DNA of 64,000 nucleotides from Pseudomonas mosselii. Lineage in GTDB: Bacteria > Pseudomonadota > Gammaproteobacteria > Pseudomonadales > Pseudomonadaceae. The notes under the pieces were generated by a model, which was given only the letters and a program-made list of their open reading frames with translations, was not told the origin of the DNA and made no database searches. The stretch spans positions 682,001 to 746,000 of the forward strand of contig NZ_CP081966.1 in assembly GCF_019823065.1 (NCBI RefSeq). Direction: 5' to 3'. Made by a program: the position numbers and the translations under genes. This document shows positions 27,145 through 36,698 of this stretch, piece after piece (position 1 is the stretch's first letter; each line of letters starts with the position of its first letter).

Positions 27145-28416
27145 TCAGGCGGCGCCGTAACGCTTGCGTGCCTCGATCGCCAGCCCACTGCCAATGCTGC
27201 CGAAGATATTGCCTTCCACATGCCGCGCATTGGGCAGCATCGCCGCCACGCTGTTGCGCAGCGCCGGAATCCCGCTGGAACCACCGGTGAAGAACACCGT
27301 GTCCACCTGCACCTCGCTCACGCCGGCCTTGGCCAGCAGCTCGGTCACGCTGCCGCGCACCCGCTCCAGCAACCCGCCGATGGCGTCTTCGAACAGCGCC
27401 CGGGTCAGCTCGGCCGACAGTTCAGGCTCGATCCGGCCGAAGTCGATGCGACGGCTGTCGCGCTCGGTCAGTTCGATCTTGCTGGCTTCCACTTCCATCG
27501 CCAGCCAGTGCCCGGCGCGCTGCTCGATCAGGTTGAACAGGCGGTCGATGCCTAGCGTGTCCTCGATGTCATAGCGCATGCTGCCCAGGGCCAGTTGCGA
27601 CTTCTGCGAGTACAGGGCGTTGATGGTGTGCCAGGTGGCCAGGTTGAGGTGGTAGCTGGTGGGCATCAGCGCGCCGCTCTTCATCCGGCTGCCGTAGCCG
27701 AACAGCGGCATCACGCCCTGTAGGCTCAGCTGCTTGTCGAAGTCGGTACCGCCGATGTGCACGCCGCCGGTGGCGAGAATATCGCTCTGGCGCTCGGCCA
27801 CCAGGTGACGCTCGGGCGACAGGCGGATCAGGGTAAAGTCCGAGGTACCACCGCCGATATCGACAATCAGGACCAGCTCTTCACGGCTAATGCCCGACTC
27901 GTAGTCGAACGCCGCGGCGATCGGTTCGTACTGGAACGACACGTCCTTGAAGCCGATCTTGCGCGCCACCTCCGCCAGGGTGTCCTCGGCCTCCTGGTCG
28001 GCGGCCGGGTCTTCGTCGACGAAGAACACCGGGCGGCCCAGCACCACTTGGTCGAATTCGCGGCCGGCATCGGCTTCGGCACGCTTTTTCAGTTCGCCGA
28101 TGAACATGCCCAGCAGGTCCTTGAACGGCAGGGCGCTGCCCAGCACGCTGGTGTCGTGCTTGATCAGCTTGGAGCCCAGCAGGCTCTTGAGCGAGCGCAT
28201 CAGGCGGCCTTCGTAGCCCTCCAGGTACTCGTGCAGGGCCAGGCGGCCGTACACCGGGCGACGCTCCTCGATGTTGAAGAAGACCACCGACGGCAGGGTG
28301 ATCTTGCCGTCTTCCAGGGCGATCAGCGATTCGACGCCCGGGCGGTGCCAGCCGACCGTGGAGTTGGAGGTGCCGAAGTCGATGCCGAGGGCACGGGCCG
28401 GGGATACGTCAGACAT
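27145..28416 (-). CDS. yegD: Hsp70-family chaperone, YegD-like
   Basis: A 423-residue actin/Hsp70-type ATPase: phosphate-1 motif GIDFGTSNSTVG (residues 11-22), phosphate-2 region VDIGGGTSDFTL, adenosine motif FTGGSSGIPALR. It contains the nucleotide-binding domain but no full DnaK substrate-binding domain, exactly as in YegD. It is divergent from the DnaJ-like cbpA and its regulator cbpM, so this may be a small chaperone module, though YegD-CbpA cooperation is only an inference. Confidence 0.88.
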   Translation of the reverse strand: MSDVSPARALGIDFGTSNSTVGWHRPGVESLIALEDGKITLPSVVFFNIEERRPVYGRLALHEYLEGYEGRLMRSLKSLLGSKLIKHDTSVLGSALPFKDLLGMFIGELKKRAEADAGREFDQVVLGRPVFFVDEDPAADQEAEDTLAEVARKIGFKDVSFQYEPIAAAFDYESGISREELVLIVDIGGGTSDFTLIRLSPERHLVAERQSDILATGGVHIGGTDFDKQLSLQGVMPLFGYGSRMKSGALMPTSYHLNLATWHTINALYSQKSQLALGSMRYDIEDTLGIDRLFNLIEQRAGHWLAMEVEASKIELTERDSRRIDFGRIEPELSAELTRALFEDAIGGLLERVRGSVTELLAKAGVSEVQVDTVFFTGGSSGIPALRNSVAAMLPNARHVEGNIFGSIGSGLAIEARKRYGAA

Positions 28417-28579
28417 GAAGGAGAGCTTCCGGAGGCAAAACGGCCGCGCAGTTTATGCCAGTCTGCGACTAAATCAAGACCGGTCGTCTGCGATAGCGCA
28501 ACCCCGAATGAACCTTGAAAGGCTATGCTTGACCCCAATCTTCAATAGCAATACGTACATTCACATCGGTGATCCATAG

Positions 28580-29539
28580 ATGGACTTCAAAGACTATTAC
28601 AAGATACTCGGCGTCGAGGCGAGCGCGGACGAGAAGGCGATCAAGGCCGCGTACCGCAAGCTCGCGCGCAAGTATCACCCCGACGTCAGCAAGGAGCGTG
28701 ACGCCGAGGACAAGTTCAAGGAGGCCAACGAGGCCTACGAAGTGCTTGGCGACAAGGACAAGCGCGCCGAGTACGACGAAATCCGCAAGTACGGCGGCCA
28801 GCATGGCCGGCCGTTCCAGGCGCCGCCTGGCTGGGAGTCCCGCGGCGGTGGTGGCGGTGGCTTCGAGGGTGGCGATTTTTCCGATTTCTTCAGCTCGATC
28901 TTCGGCGCCCGGGGCGGCAACCCCTTTGGTGGCGGCGGTGGCCGGCAGCAACGCAGTGCCGGCAGGCGAGGGCAGGACGTGGAACTGGAACTGGCGGTCT
29001 TCCTCGAAGAGACCCTGAACAAGGAATCCAAGCAGATCAGCTTCCAGGTGCCGCAGACCAACGGCGCCGGGCAGCGTACCGGGTTCACCACGAAAACGCT
29101 GAACGTGAAGATCCCCGCCGGGGTGACCGACGGCGAGCGTATCCGCCTCAAGGGCCAGGGCGCACCCGGCGTGGGCGGTGGCGCCAACGGCGACCTGTTC
29201 CTGACCATCCGCATGGCTCCGCACCCGCTGTTCGATGTCGAAGGCCATGACCTGATCATCACCGTGCCGCTGGCACCGTGGGAAGCGGCGCTCGGCGCCA
29301 AGGTGGCCGTGCCGACCCTGACCGGCAAGATCAACCTGACCATCCGCCCGGACAGCCAGAGCGGCCAGCGCCTGCGGGTCAAGGGCATGGGCCTGTTGAA
29401 CAAGCAGGGCGAGCGCGGCGACCTGTACGCCCAGCTCAAGGTGGTCATGCCCGCCCAGTCCGACGCTGCCGCGCGCGAACTGTGGACCCAGCTCTCCGAG
29501 AAAGCCGCGTTCAATCCGAGGACTCAATGGAGTAAGTGA
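28580..29539 (+). CDS. cbpA: DnaJ-like co-chaperone / curved DNA-binding protein CbpA
   Basis: A 319-residue J-protein: J domain (1-70) with the HPD motif (YHPDVS), a Gly/Phe-rich linker rich in GGGGG (about 85-130), and two DnaJ C-terminal beta domains without the zinc finger. This is the CbpA layout. CbpA stimulates DnaK and binds curved DNA in stationary phase. cbpM begins just after the TGA, and the pair is conserved in gammaproteobacteria. Confidence 0.93.
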   Translation: MDFKDYYKILGVEASADEKAIKAAYRKLARKYHPDVSKERDAEDKFKEANEAYEVLGDKDKRAEYDEIRKYGGQHGRPFQAPPGWESRGGGGGGFEGGDFSDFFSSIFGARGGNPFGGGGGRQQRSAGRRGQDVELELAVFLEETLNKESKQISFQVPQTNGAGQRTGFTTKTLNVKIPAGVTDGERIRLKGQGAPGVGGGANGDLFLTIRMAPHPLFDVEGHDLIITVPLAPWEAALGAKVAVPTLTGKINLTIRPDSQSGQRLRVKGMGLLNKQGERGDLYAQLKVVMPAQSDAAARELWTQLSEKAAFNPRTQWSK

Positions 29540-29541
29540 TC

Positions 29542-29847
29542 ATGAGCAGCACCCTGATCGTTCAACTGGACATGCGTACCCTGTGCCAGGAGGCCAATGT
29601 ATCGGCCGACTGGGTGATCGAGATCGTCGAGCACGGCATTGTCGAACCGTCAGGGCGAACGCCCGAGGAGTGGGTGTTCGATGACCGCGCGCCGGTGACG
29701 CTGAAGCGCGCGGTGAAGCTGCATCAGGAGCTGGAGCTGGAGTGGGAAGGGGTGGCGCTGGCGTTGGAGTTGCTGGAGGAAGTGCAGCAGTTGCGTAGCG
29801 AGAACAGCATGTTGAAGCAGCGGTTGGGCAGGTTTACCCAGATATAA
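29542..29847 (+). CDS. cbpM: Chaperone modulator CbpM
   Basis: A 101-residue MerR-like helical protein that in E. coli binds the J domain of CbpA and inhibits both its co-chaperone and DNA-binding activities. Visible: N-terminal LDMRTLCQEANVSADWVIEIVEHGIVEP and a C-terminal coiled helix LLEEVQQLRSENSMLKQRL. ATG at 29542, two bases after the cbpA stop; a GTG six bases upstream overlaps it. Confidence 0.9.
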   Translation: MSSTLIVQLDMRTLCQEANVSADWVIEIVEHGIVEPSGRTPEEWVFDDRAPVTLKRAVKLHQELELEWEGVALALELLEEVQQLRSENSMLKQRLGRFTQI

Positions 29848-29857
29848 GAGTAAAAGC

Positions 29858-29929
29858 ATCGCGGGGCAAGCCCGCTCCCACGCCAGGCATCGAGGTGCTT
29901 CGTGGGAGCGGACTTGCCCCGCGATTGCA
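29858..29929. repeat. REP pair interrupted at its edge by the insertion sequence
   Basis: Two facing REP copies downstream of cbpM. The outer end of the second copy, GCGATTGCA, contains the 8-bp target duplicated by the IS256 element, so the insertion lies at the REP boundary. One base of the second palindrome is changed (GGACTTG for GGGCTTG). Confidence 0.85.
29922..29929. repeat. Target-site duplication CGATTGCA, left copy
   Basis: Identical to 31292-31299 on the other side of the element; 8 bp is the usual duplication length for IS256-family transposition. Confidence 0.9.
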
Positions 29930-31291
29930 GAGGGTGTCAGAAATTTTGTGTTCGGGCATAACATGAGTAAGAGGTGCATGTATGCCAACCAAAAAGAAAC
30001 CCTTGCGTGACCTGCCCAAAATCCCCAAAGAGCTGCTGGAGCAGTTCGGTGAGGGCCTGATGACCGCAGAGGCTATCGAGGATGCCTCTGCGGCGTTCAA
30101 GAAGGCCTTGATCGAACGCGCTCTGCACGCCGAACTTGGCCACCACCTGGGTTATCCGCCGGGCGCGCAGCGCCCAGAGGATGAAACCAACCAGCGTAAC
30201 GGCAAGAGTGGCAAGACGGTTTTGACCGGCGATGGCCCGCTGCGGCTGGAAATTCCTCGTGACCGAGACGGCAGTTTTGCGCCCATTCTCATCCCCAAGC
30301 ATGAGCGGCGGTACACCGGTTTCGATGACAAGATCATCGCCATGTACGCCCGTGGCATGACGGTCAGAGAGATCCGAGCCTTTCTGTCCGAGCAGTATGG
30401 AACAGAGGTCTCACCCGACTTCATCAGCTCTGTGACAGACGAGGTCATGGAAGAAATTGGCGCGTGGCAGCAGCGGCCACTGGAGCCCATGTACCCGGTC
30501 ATTTTCTTCGATGCACTGCGGGTGAAGATCCGCGAAGAAGGCTTGGTGCGCAACAAGGCCATTTACTTGGCGCTGGGCGTTCTACCCGACGGGACGCGCG
30601 ATATCTTGGGCATCTGGATCGAGAACACCGAGGGTGCGAAGTTCTGGATGAAGGTCTTTAACGATCTCAAGACACGTGGTGTCGAGGATGTGCTGATTGC
30701 CGTGACCGATGGCCTCAAAGGCATGCCAGAGGCTCTCAGCGCCGTGTTTCCAGAGACGACGCTGCAGACGTGCATCGTGCACCTGATCCGCAACAGCCTG
30801 GACTTTGCAGCCTGGGACAAGCGGCGGGCACTGGCCAAGGCGCTCAAGCCGATCTACCAGGCCATCAACGCCGAAGCGGCTGAGCAGGCACTCGATGAGT
30901 TTGAAAACGGGCCCTGGGGCAAGCAGTATCCAACGGTCGTTGCGGCCTGGAGACGCGCCTGGGATCGAGTGATTCCCTTCTTTGTCTTCCCACCAGCCAT
31001 CCGGAAAGTGATCTACACCACCAACGCCATCGAGAGTATCAATGCCCAGCTGCGCAAGATCATCAAGACCCGAGGCCATTTCCCGAACGATGACGCAGCT
31101 ACCAAGCTGATCTGGCTGGGGCTGCGAAACATCACGGCGAACTGGGGCTCAGCGGCGCATGATTGGAAAAGTGCGATGAATCAATTCGCGATTTTGTACG
31201 GAGATCGGTTCATCAGGCCGACCTGGTGAAAGTCAGGGCCTGCCTGACGGCAGGCCGTTACCGGCCCGCACACAAAAAATCTGACACTTCC
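29930..31291 (+). mobile_element. Complete IS256-family insertion sequence (1362 bp)
   Basis: Terminal inverted repeats of about 28 bp: the left end contains GTGTCAGAAATTTTGTGT and the right end, read inward, GTGTCAGATTTTTTGTGT; both continue to a shared CGGGC. The element carries one intact transposase and is bounded by the 8-bp direct repeat CGATTGCA. Intact ends, intact gene and a perfect duplication argue for recent insertion. Confidence 0.93.
29982..31229 (+). CDS. IS256 family transposase
   Basis: A 415-residue Mutator-type transposase. The DDE residues can be placed: Asp in FFDALRVKI, Asp in VTDGLKGMP, Glu in TTNAIESIN; the spacing between the second Asp and the Glu includes the usual helical insertion with the C-x2-H signature of this superfamily (TCIVHLIRNS). 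RBS AAGAGG upstream. Codon use is less GC-biased than in its neighbours, as expected for a mobile gene. No frameshift or stop is seen, so it should be active. Confidence 0.95.
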   Translation: MPTKKKPLRDLPKIPKELLEQFGEGLMTAEAIEDASAAFKKALIERALHAELGHHLGYPPGAQRPEDETNQRNGKSGKTVLTGDGPLRLEIPRDRDGSFAPILIPKHERRYTGFDDKIIAMYARGMTVREIRAFLSEQYGTEVSPDFISSVTDEVMEEIGAWQQRPLEPMYPVIFFDALRVKIREEGLVRNKAIYLALGVLPDGTRDILGIWIENTEGAKFWMKVFNDLKTRGVEDVLIAVTDGLKGMPEALSAVFPETTLQTCIVHLIRNSLDFAAWDKRRALAKALKPIYQAINAEAAEQALDEFENGPWGKQYPTVVAAWRRAWDRVIPFFVFPPAIRKVIYTTNAIESINAQLRKIIKTRGHFPNDDAATKLIWLGLRNITANWGSAAHDWKSAMNQFAILYGDRFIRPTW

Positions 31292-31299
31292 CGATTGCA
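31292..31299. repeat. Target-site duplication CGATTGCA, right copy
   Basis: Matches the left copy exactly. The next three bases (31300-31302) are the stop codon of the acetyltransferase gene on the minus strand, so the insertion left that gene whole. Confidence 0.9.
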
Positions 31300-31842
31300 T
31301 CAACGCCGTTCTGAAGCCGGCGCCAGGACCTTGAAATACAACGCTGTTGCCCGGTACACCCCTTCCGGTCCGCAGGCATAATCCGGAATCTCCCCCGCCT
31401 TGCTGTACCCCTGCGCCCGATAAAACGCCTCGGCCCCAGACCCCGCCTCGGTATCGAGAAACAGCATCCCCCGCCCGATCCGCCGCGTCTCGGCCTCCAG
31501 GGCCCCCATCAACTGCTGCCCCAGCCCACGCCGCCGAGCATCGCTGTGCACCAGCAACTTCTGCACCTCGGCCCGGTTCAGCCCATTGGGCTTCAGGCAC
31601 AACCCCAACTGCACGCTGCCCAGCACTTCCTGCCCCTGGGCAATGACCCAGAGCAGTTGCTCGCCACCGGCCATTTTTGCCTTCACCTCATCGAAGTAGG
31701 CCTTGGCCTGCTGCTCGTCGATATCGGCCAGAAACCCCACCGACGCGCCCTGGCGCACCGCATTCAGCAAAAGGGCCACCAGCCCGTCGCGGTAGTACGC
31801 CAGGCCTTCGTGGGTGACGCGGTGCAGCTGGGCGGTGTTCAT
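31300..31842 (-). CDS. GNAT family N-acetyltransferase
   Basis: A 180-residue acyltransferase with the GNAT acetyl-CoA loop VHSDARRRGLGQQLM (about residues 94-108) and a typical YxKxGEIPDYA-like C-terminal strand. Substrate unknown. Its stop codon directly abuts the target duplication of the upstream-facing IS element, so its 3' untranslated region is now IS DNA. The start is 5 bp after the stop of the Pat-like gene, and the two are probably co-transcribed. Confidence 0.88.
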   Translation of the reverse strand: MNTAQLHRVTHEGLAYYRDGLVALLLNAVRQGASVGFLADIDEQQAKAYFDEVKAKMAGGEQLLWVIAQGQEVLGSVQLGLCLKPNGLNRAEVQKLLVHSDARRRGLGQQLMGALEAETRRIGRGMLFLDTEAGSGAEAFYRAQGYSKAGEIPDYACGPEGVYRATALYFKVLAPASERR

Positions 31843-31847
31843 TGGCT

Positions 31848-32372
31848 TCAGGTCCTTGAAGGGGGAAGGGTGTTGTCATCCAGGTAAAGCTGCATGAAGG
31901 TCAGGTCCAGCCAGCGCCCGAACTTCACCCCCACCTGCGGCATCTGCCCGGTGATGCTGAAGCCCAGGCGTTCGTGCAGGCGGATCGATGCGGCGTTGCC
32001 GCTCTCGATGGCGGCGACCATCACATGTTTGTCGCAGTGGCGCGCGCGCTCGATCAGCGCGTCCATCAACACCGGGCCCAGGCCCTTGCCGCGTTGGTCG
32101 CCACGCACGTACACCGAATGCTCGACGGTGTGGCGAAAGCCCTCGAACGGCCGCCAGTCGCCAAATGAGGCATAGCCCAGCACGCCGCTGTCGTCCACCG
32201 CCACCAGGATCGGATAGCCCTGCTGCGCACGGGCCTCGAACCAGGCCTGGCGGTTGCCCAGGTCCACGGGGGTTTCGTTCCAGATCGCCGTGGTGTTGGC
32301 CACGGCGTCGTTGTAGATGTCGAGGATGCCCGGCATGTCGTCGATCAGGGCGTCGCGGATCTGGTAACTCAT
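31848..32372 (-). CDS. pat: Phosphinothricin/methionine-sulfoximine-type acetyltransferase
   Basis: A 174-residue GNAT enzyme. The opening IRDALIDDMPGILDIYNDAV, the TAIWNETPVDL segment and the acetyl-CoA site VRGDQRGKGLGPVLM match the Pat/MddA family that N-acetylates glutamate analogues such as L-phosphinothricin, methionine sulfoximine and methionine sulfone. Start at 32372 (MSYQIRD) chosen from family alignment; the open frame extends upstream without support. Confidence 0.85.
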   Translation of the reverse strand: MSYQIRDALIDDMPGILDIYNDAVANTTAIWNETPVDLGNRQAWFEARAQQGYPILVAVDDSGVLGYASFGDWRPFEGFRHTVEHSVYVRGDQRGKGLGPVLMDALIERARHCDKHVMVAAIESGNAASIRLHERLGFSITGQMPQVGVKFGRWLDLTFMQLYLDDNTLPPSRT

Positions 32373-32403
32373 GACAGCGTCTCGCAAGGGAAGTGGCTGC
32401 AGA

Positions 32404-33102
32404 TTAAATGGTAACCAGGCCGCGCACACCTTCGGCCTGCATGTTTTCACCCCGGCCGCGCTGGACGATCTCACCGCGGGCCATGACCAGGTATTGGTCG
32501 GCCAGCTCCTCGGCGAAGTCGTAGAACTGCTCCACCAGCAGGATGGCCATGTCGCCCCGGTCGGCGAGCGTACGAATCACCGCGCCGATTTCCTTGATCA
32601 CCGACGGCTGGATGCCTTCGGTGGGCTCGTCGAGGATCAGCAGGCGCGGGCGGCTGGCCAGGGCGCGGCCGATGGCCAGCTGTTGCTGCTGGCCACCGGA
32701 GAGGTCGCCGCCACGGCGTTGCTTCATCTGCTCCAGCACCGGGAACAGTTCGTAGATGAAGGCTGGCACTTCCCGGGCCTCGCGGGCGGGGAACCGCGAC
32801 AGGCCCATCAGCAGGTTTTCCTCGACGGTCAGGCGCGGGAAGATTTCGCGGCCCTGCGGCACGTAGCCGATGCCGGCCTGGACCCGTTGCTGGGGCTTGA
32901 GCGTGGTAATGGGTTTGCCTTCCCATTCCACGCGGCCCTCGCGGGCCGGCAGCAGGCCCATCAGGCAGCGCAGCAGGGTGGTCTTGCCCACGCCGTTGCG
33001 GCCCAGCAGGCAGGTGACCTCGCCGACCTTGGCCTCGAAGGACAGACCGCGCAGGATGTGGCTGCCGCCGTAGTATTGGTGCAGGGTGTCGATTTTCAGC
33101 AT
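32404..33102 (-). CDS. urtE: Urea ABC transporter ATPase UrtE
   Basis: Cytoplasmic ATPase of the high-affinity urea importer, 232 residues. Walker A GRNGVGKT, signature LSGGQQQQLAIGRAL, Walker B LLILDEPTEGIQPS; the last phrase is characteristic of UrtE among LivF-like ATPases. Last gene of urtABCDE; separated from urtD by 37 bp that include a fragment of a REP element (GTGGGAGCGGGCC). Confidence 0.95.
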   Translation of the reverse strand: MLKIDTLHQYYGGSHILRGLSFEAKVGEVTCLLGRNGVGKTTLLRCLMGLLPAREGRVEWEGKPITTLKPQQRVQAGIGYVPQGREIFPRLTVEENLLMGLSRFPAREAREVPAFIYELFPVLEQMKQRRGGDLSGGQQQQLAIGRALASRPRLLILDEPTEGIQPSVIKEIGAVIRTLADRGDMAILLVEQFYDFAEELADQYLVMARGEIVQRGRGENMQAEGVRGLVTI

Positions 33103-33139
33103 GTTCTGCCCTTGAGTCGTTCAATTCGTGGGAGCGGGC

Positions 33140-33993
<854 letters not shown>

Positions 33994-33997
<4 letters not shown>

Positions 33998-35073
33998 GGC
34001 TGGCTCCTTTTCTTCACAAGGCCGACCACGCCCTTGGGCAGGTACAGGGTGACGAGGATGAACAGCGCGCCGAGGAAGAACAGCCAGAACTCGGGGAACG
34101 CCACGGTGAACCAGCTCTTCATGCCATTGACCAGGCCGGCGCCGAGCAGAGGCCCGATCAACGTGCCGCGCCCGCCCAGGGCCACCCACACGGCGGCCTC
34201 GATGGAGTTGGTCGGCGACATCTCGCTGGGGTTGATGATGCCCACCTGCGGCACGTACAGCGCCCCGGCCAGGCCGCACAGCACGGCGCTGAGCACCCAT
34301 ACCAGCAGCTTGAAGCCACGCGGGTCGTAGCCGCAGAACATCAGGCGGTTCTCGGCGTCACGCACGGCAGTGAGCAGGCGCCCGAACTTGCTCTGGGTCA
34401 GGCGCCAGCACAGGAACAGGCTGCCCAGCAGCAGGCCGACCGTGAGCAGGAACAGCACGGCCCGAGTGCCCTGGGCGGCGATGTCGAAACCGACGATGGT
34501 GCGGAAGCTGGTGAAGCCGTTGTTGCCGCCAAAGCCTGTCTCGTTGCGGAAGAACAGCAGCATCCCGGCGAAGGTCAGGGCCTGGGTCATGATCGAGAAA
34601 TACACGCCCTTGATCCGCGAGCGGAAGGCGAAGAAGCCGAACACCAGCGCCAGCAGCCCCGGCGCCAGCACCACCAGGCACAGCGCCCAGGCGAAATGCT
34701 GGGTGCCGGCCCAGTACCAGGGCAGCTCGCTCCACGACAGGAAGGTCATGAACCCCGGCAGGCCGTCGCCGGCCGCCTGGCGCATCAGGTACATGCCCAT
34801 GGCGTAGCCGCCCAGGGCGAAGAACAGGCCATGGCCGAGCGACAGCAACCCGGCATAGCCCCAGACCAGGTCCAGGGCCAGGGCGACGATGGCGTAGCAG
34901 AGGACCTTGCCGACCAGGGTCAGGGTGTAGGCCGAGACCTGCAAGGCGTGCCCGTCGGGCAGCAGCGACAGCAGCGGCAGGGCCAGCAGCACCAGGACGA
35001 CAACGGCGCCGACGGCCATTGAAACCCGGGTGCCGGTCTTGCGCGTGGCAGTGACAATCAATGGCTGGTTCAT
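33994..35073 (-). CDS. urtC: Urea ABC transporter permease UrtC
   Basis: A 359-residue LivM-like inner-membrane permease with about ten hydrophobic helices; GYAGLLSLGHGLFFALGGYAMGMYLM and ENRLMFCGYDPRGFKLLVW are UrtC hallmarks. It forms the channel with UrtB. Both ends overlap neighbours by a few bases (ATGA-type junctions with urtB and urtD), so the start at 35073 is well defined. Confidence 0.94.
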
Positions 35074-36560
35074 CAGTCGATTACCCGTCCCTTGAGGGCG
35101 AACAGGCCTTGCGGGCGCTTCTGGATGAACAGAATGATCAGCGCAAGGATGAGGATCTTGCCCAGCACCGCACCGATCTGCGGCTCCAGCAGTTTGTTGG
35201 CGATGCCCAGTCCGAAGGCCGCCCACAGGCTGCCGGCCAGTTGGCCGACACCGCCGAGCACCACCACCAGGAACGAGTCGATGATGTAGCTCTGGCCCAG
35301 GTCCGGCCCCACGTTGCCGACCTGGCTCAAGGCCACGCCGCCGAGCCCGGCGATGCCGGAGCCGAGGCCGAAGGCGAGCATGTCGACGCGCCCGGTGGAC
35401 ACCCCGCAGCAGGCGGCCATGTTGCGGTTCTGGGTGACCGCGCGCACGTTCAGGCCCAGCCGCGTGCGGTTGAGCAGCAGCCAGGTAAGCAGCACCACCG
35501 CCAGGGCGAAGCCGATGATCACCAGGCGGTTGTACGGCAGCACCAGGTTGGGCAGCACCTGGATGCCGCCGGACAGCCAGGCCGGGTTGCTCACCTCGAC
35601 GTTCTGCGCGCCGAAGATCAAGCGCACGGCCTGGATCAGGATCAGACTGATGCCCCAAGTGGCCAGCAGGGTTTCCAACGGCCGGCCATACAAGTGACGG
35701 ATCACTGTGCGCTCCAGCGCCATGCCGACCCCCGCGCTGACGGCGAAGGCCACCGGCAAGGCGATCAACGGATAGAACTCGATGGCGCCGGGGGCATAGC
35801 GTTGCAGCAGCACCTGGACCATGTAGGTGCTGTAGGCGCCGAGCATCAGCATCTCGCCGTGGGCCATGTTGATCACCCCGAGCAGGCCGAAGGTGATCGC
35901 CAGACCCAGCGCCGCCAGCAGTAGGATCGAACCCAGCGACAAGCCGCTGAAGGCCTGGCCGAGCAATTCACCGACCAGCAGCTTGCGCTGTACCTGGGCC
36001 AGGCTGGTTTCGGCGGCGGTGCGCACGGCGGCGTCGGTTTCGGCGTCGGGTTGTAGTAGCGCTTCAAGGCGGGTGCGGGCCAGTGGGTCGCCGGTTTCGC
36101 CGAGCAGGCGCACGGCGGCCAGGCGTACCGCGGGCTCGCTGGCGCCCAGTTGCAGGTTGGCCAGGGCCAGGCCGAGGGCCGCGTGCACGGCGGCGTCGGG
36201 TTCGCTGGCGAAGCGGCGGTCGAGGAAGGCCATTTGCGCCGGTTGTGCGGTTTTTTGCAGTTGTTGGGCGGCGGCCAGGCGGATGCTGGCTTGGTCGCTG
36301 AATAGCCGATGGCTGGCCAGGGCGTTGTCGATCAGGCCGCGCAGGCGGTTGTTCAGGCGCAGCTTGCGGGTGTCGTTTTCGGCGATGCGGCCTTGGCGCA
36401 GGTTGTCCAGCAGCGGCAGGCGGGCGGCATCGGGTTGCGCGGCCCAGGTTTCGAGCAGGCGCGCCTGGTCGGCGGGCTTGGCGCTGAGGAAGAACTCGCC
36501 TTCGCTGGCGTGGCTGGCCAGGGGCAGTAACAACAAGAGGGTGAGCAGGAATCTGAGCAT
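35073..36560 (-). CDS. urtB: Urea ABC transporter permease UrtB with N-terminal helical-repeat domain
   Basis: The 495-residue protein has a signal-like N-terminus (residues 1-18, ending SHA), a periplasmic region of about 180 residues rich in short HEAT-like helices (ARLLETWAAQ, RLAAVRLLGETGDP), and a LivH-like permease domain from about residue 200 (GLAITFGLLGVINMAHGEMLMLG). The extra domain is the normal state for proteobacterial UrtB and may interact with UrtA. Second gene of the operon. Confidence 0.93.
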   Translation of the reverse strand: MLRFLLTLLLLLPLASHASEGEFFLSAKPADQARLLETWAAQPDAARLPLLDNLRQGRIAENDTRKLRLNNRLRGLIDNALASHRLFSDQASIRLAAAQQLQKTAQPAQMAFLDRRFASEPDAAVHAALGLALANLQLGASEPAVRLAAVRLLGETGDPLARTRLEALLQPDAETDAAVRTAAETSLAQVQRKLLVGELLGQAFSGLSLGSILLLAALGLAITFGLLGVINMAHGEMLMLGAYSTYMVQVLLQRYAPGAIEFYPLIALPVAFAVSAGVGMALERTVIRHLYGRPLETLLATWGISLILIQAVRLIFGAQNVEVSNPAWLSGGIQVLPNLVLPYNRLVIIGFALAVVLLTWLLLNRTRLGLNVRAVTQNRNMAACCGVSTGRVDMLAFGLGSGIAGLGGVALSQVGNVGPDLGQSYIIDSFLVVVLGGVGQLAGSLWAAFGLGIANKLLEPQIGAVLGKILILALIILFIQKRPQGLFALKGRVID

Positions 36561-36603
36561 TAGTTATTCCTGTGTAGTCAGGGTAAGGCGAGGGCTTCGC
36601 CCT

Positions 36604-36690
36604 CGATCGCGACACAAGGCCGCTCCCACATTGGAACGCGATCTACCTGTGGGAGCGGCCTTGTGTCGCGAAAGGGCCGCAAAGCGGCCC
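36604..36690. repeat. Type-2 REP pair plus hairpin between urtA and urtB
   Basis: GATCGCGACACAAGGCCGCTCCCACA and its inverted copy, then GGGCCGC-aaa-GCGGCCC, fill the 138-bp gap between urtB and urtA. Inside the urt transcript it may protect the urtA message and lower expression of the permease genes. Confidence 0.75.
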
Positions 36691-36698
36691 CTGGTCAC

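Noticed and set aside
29930..31842. A larger mobile island around the IS element
   Set aside because: Only the 1362-bp IS lies between the two target duplications; the neighbouring acetyltransferases have normal base composition and no integrase or tRNA site is seen.
35073..36560. UrtB as an unusual fusion of a HEAT-like domain and a permease
   Set aside because: The N-terminal helical extension is a known standard feature of proteobacterial UrtB.
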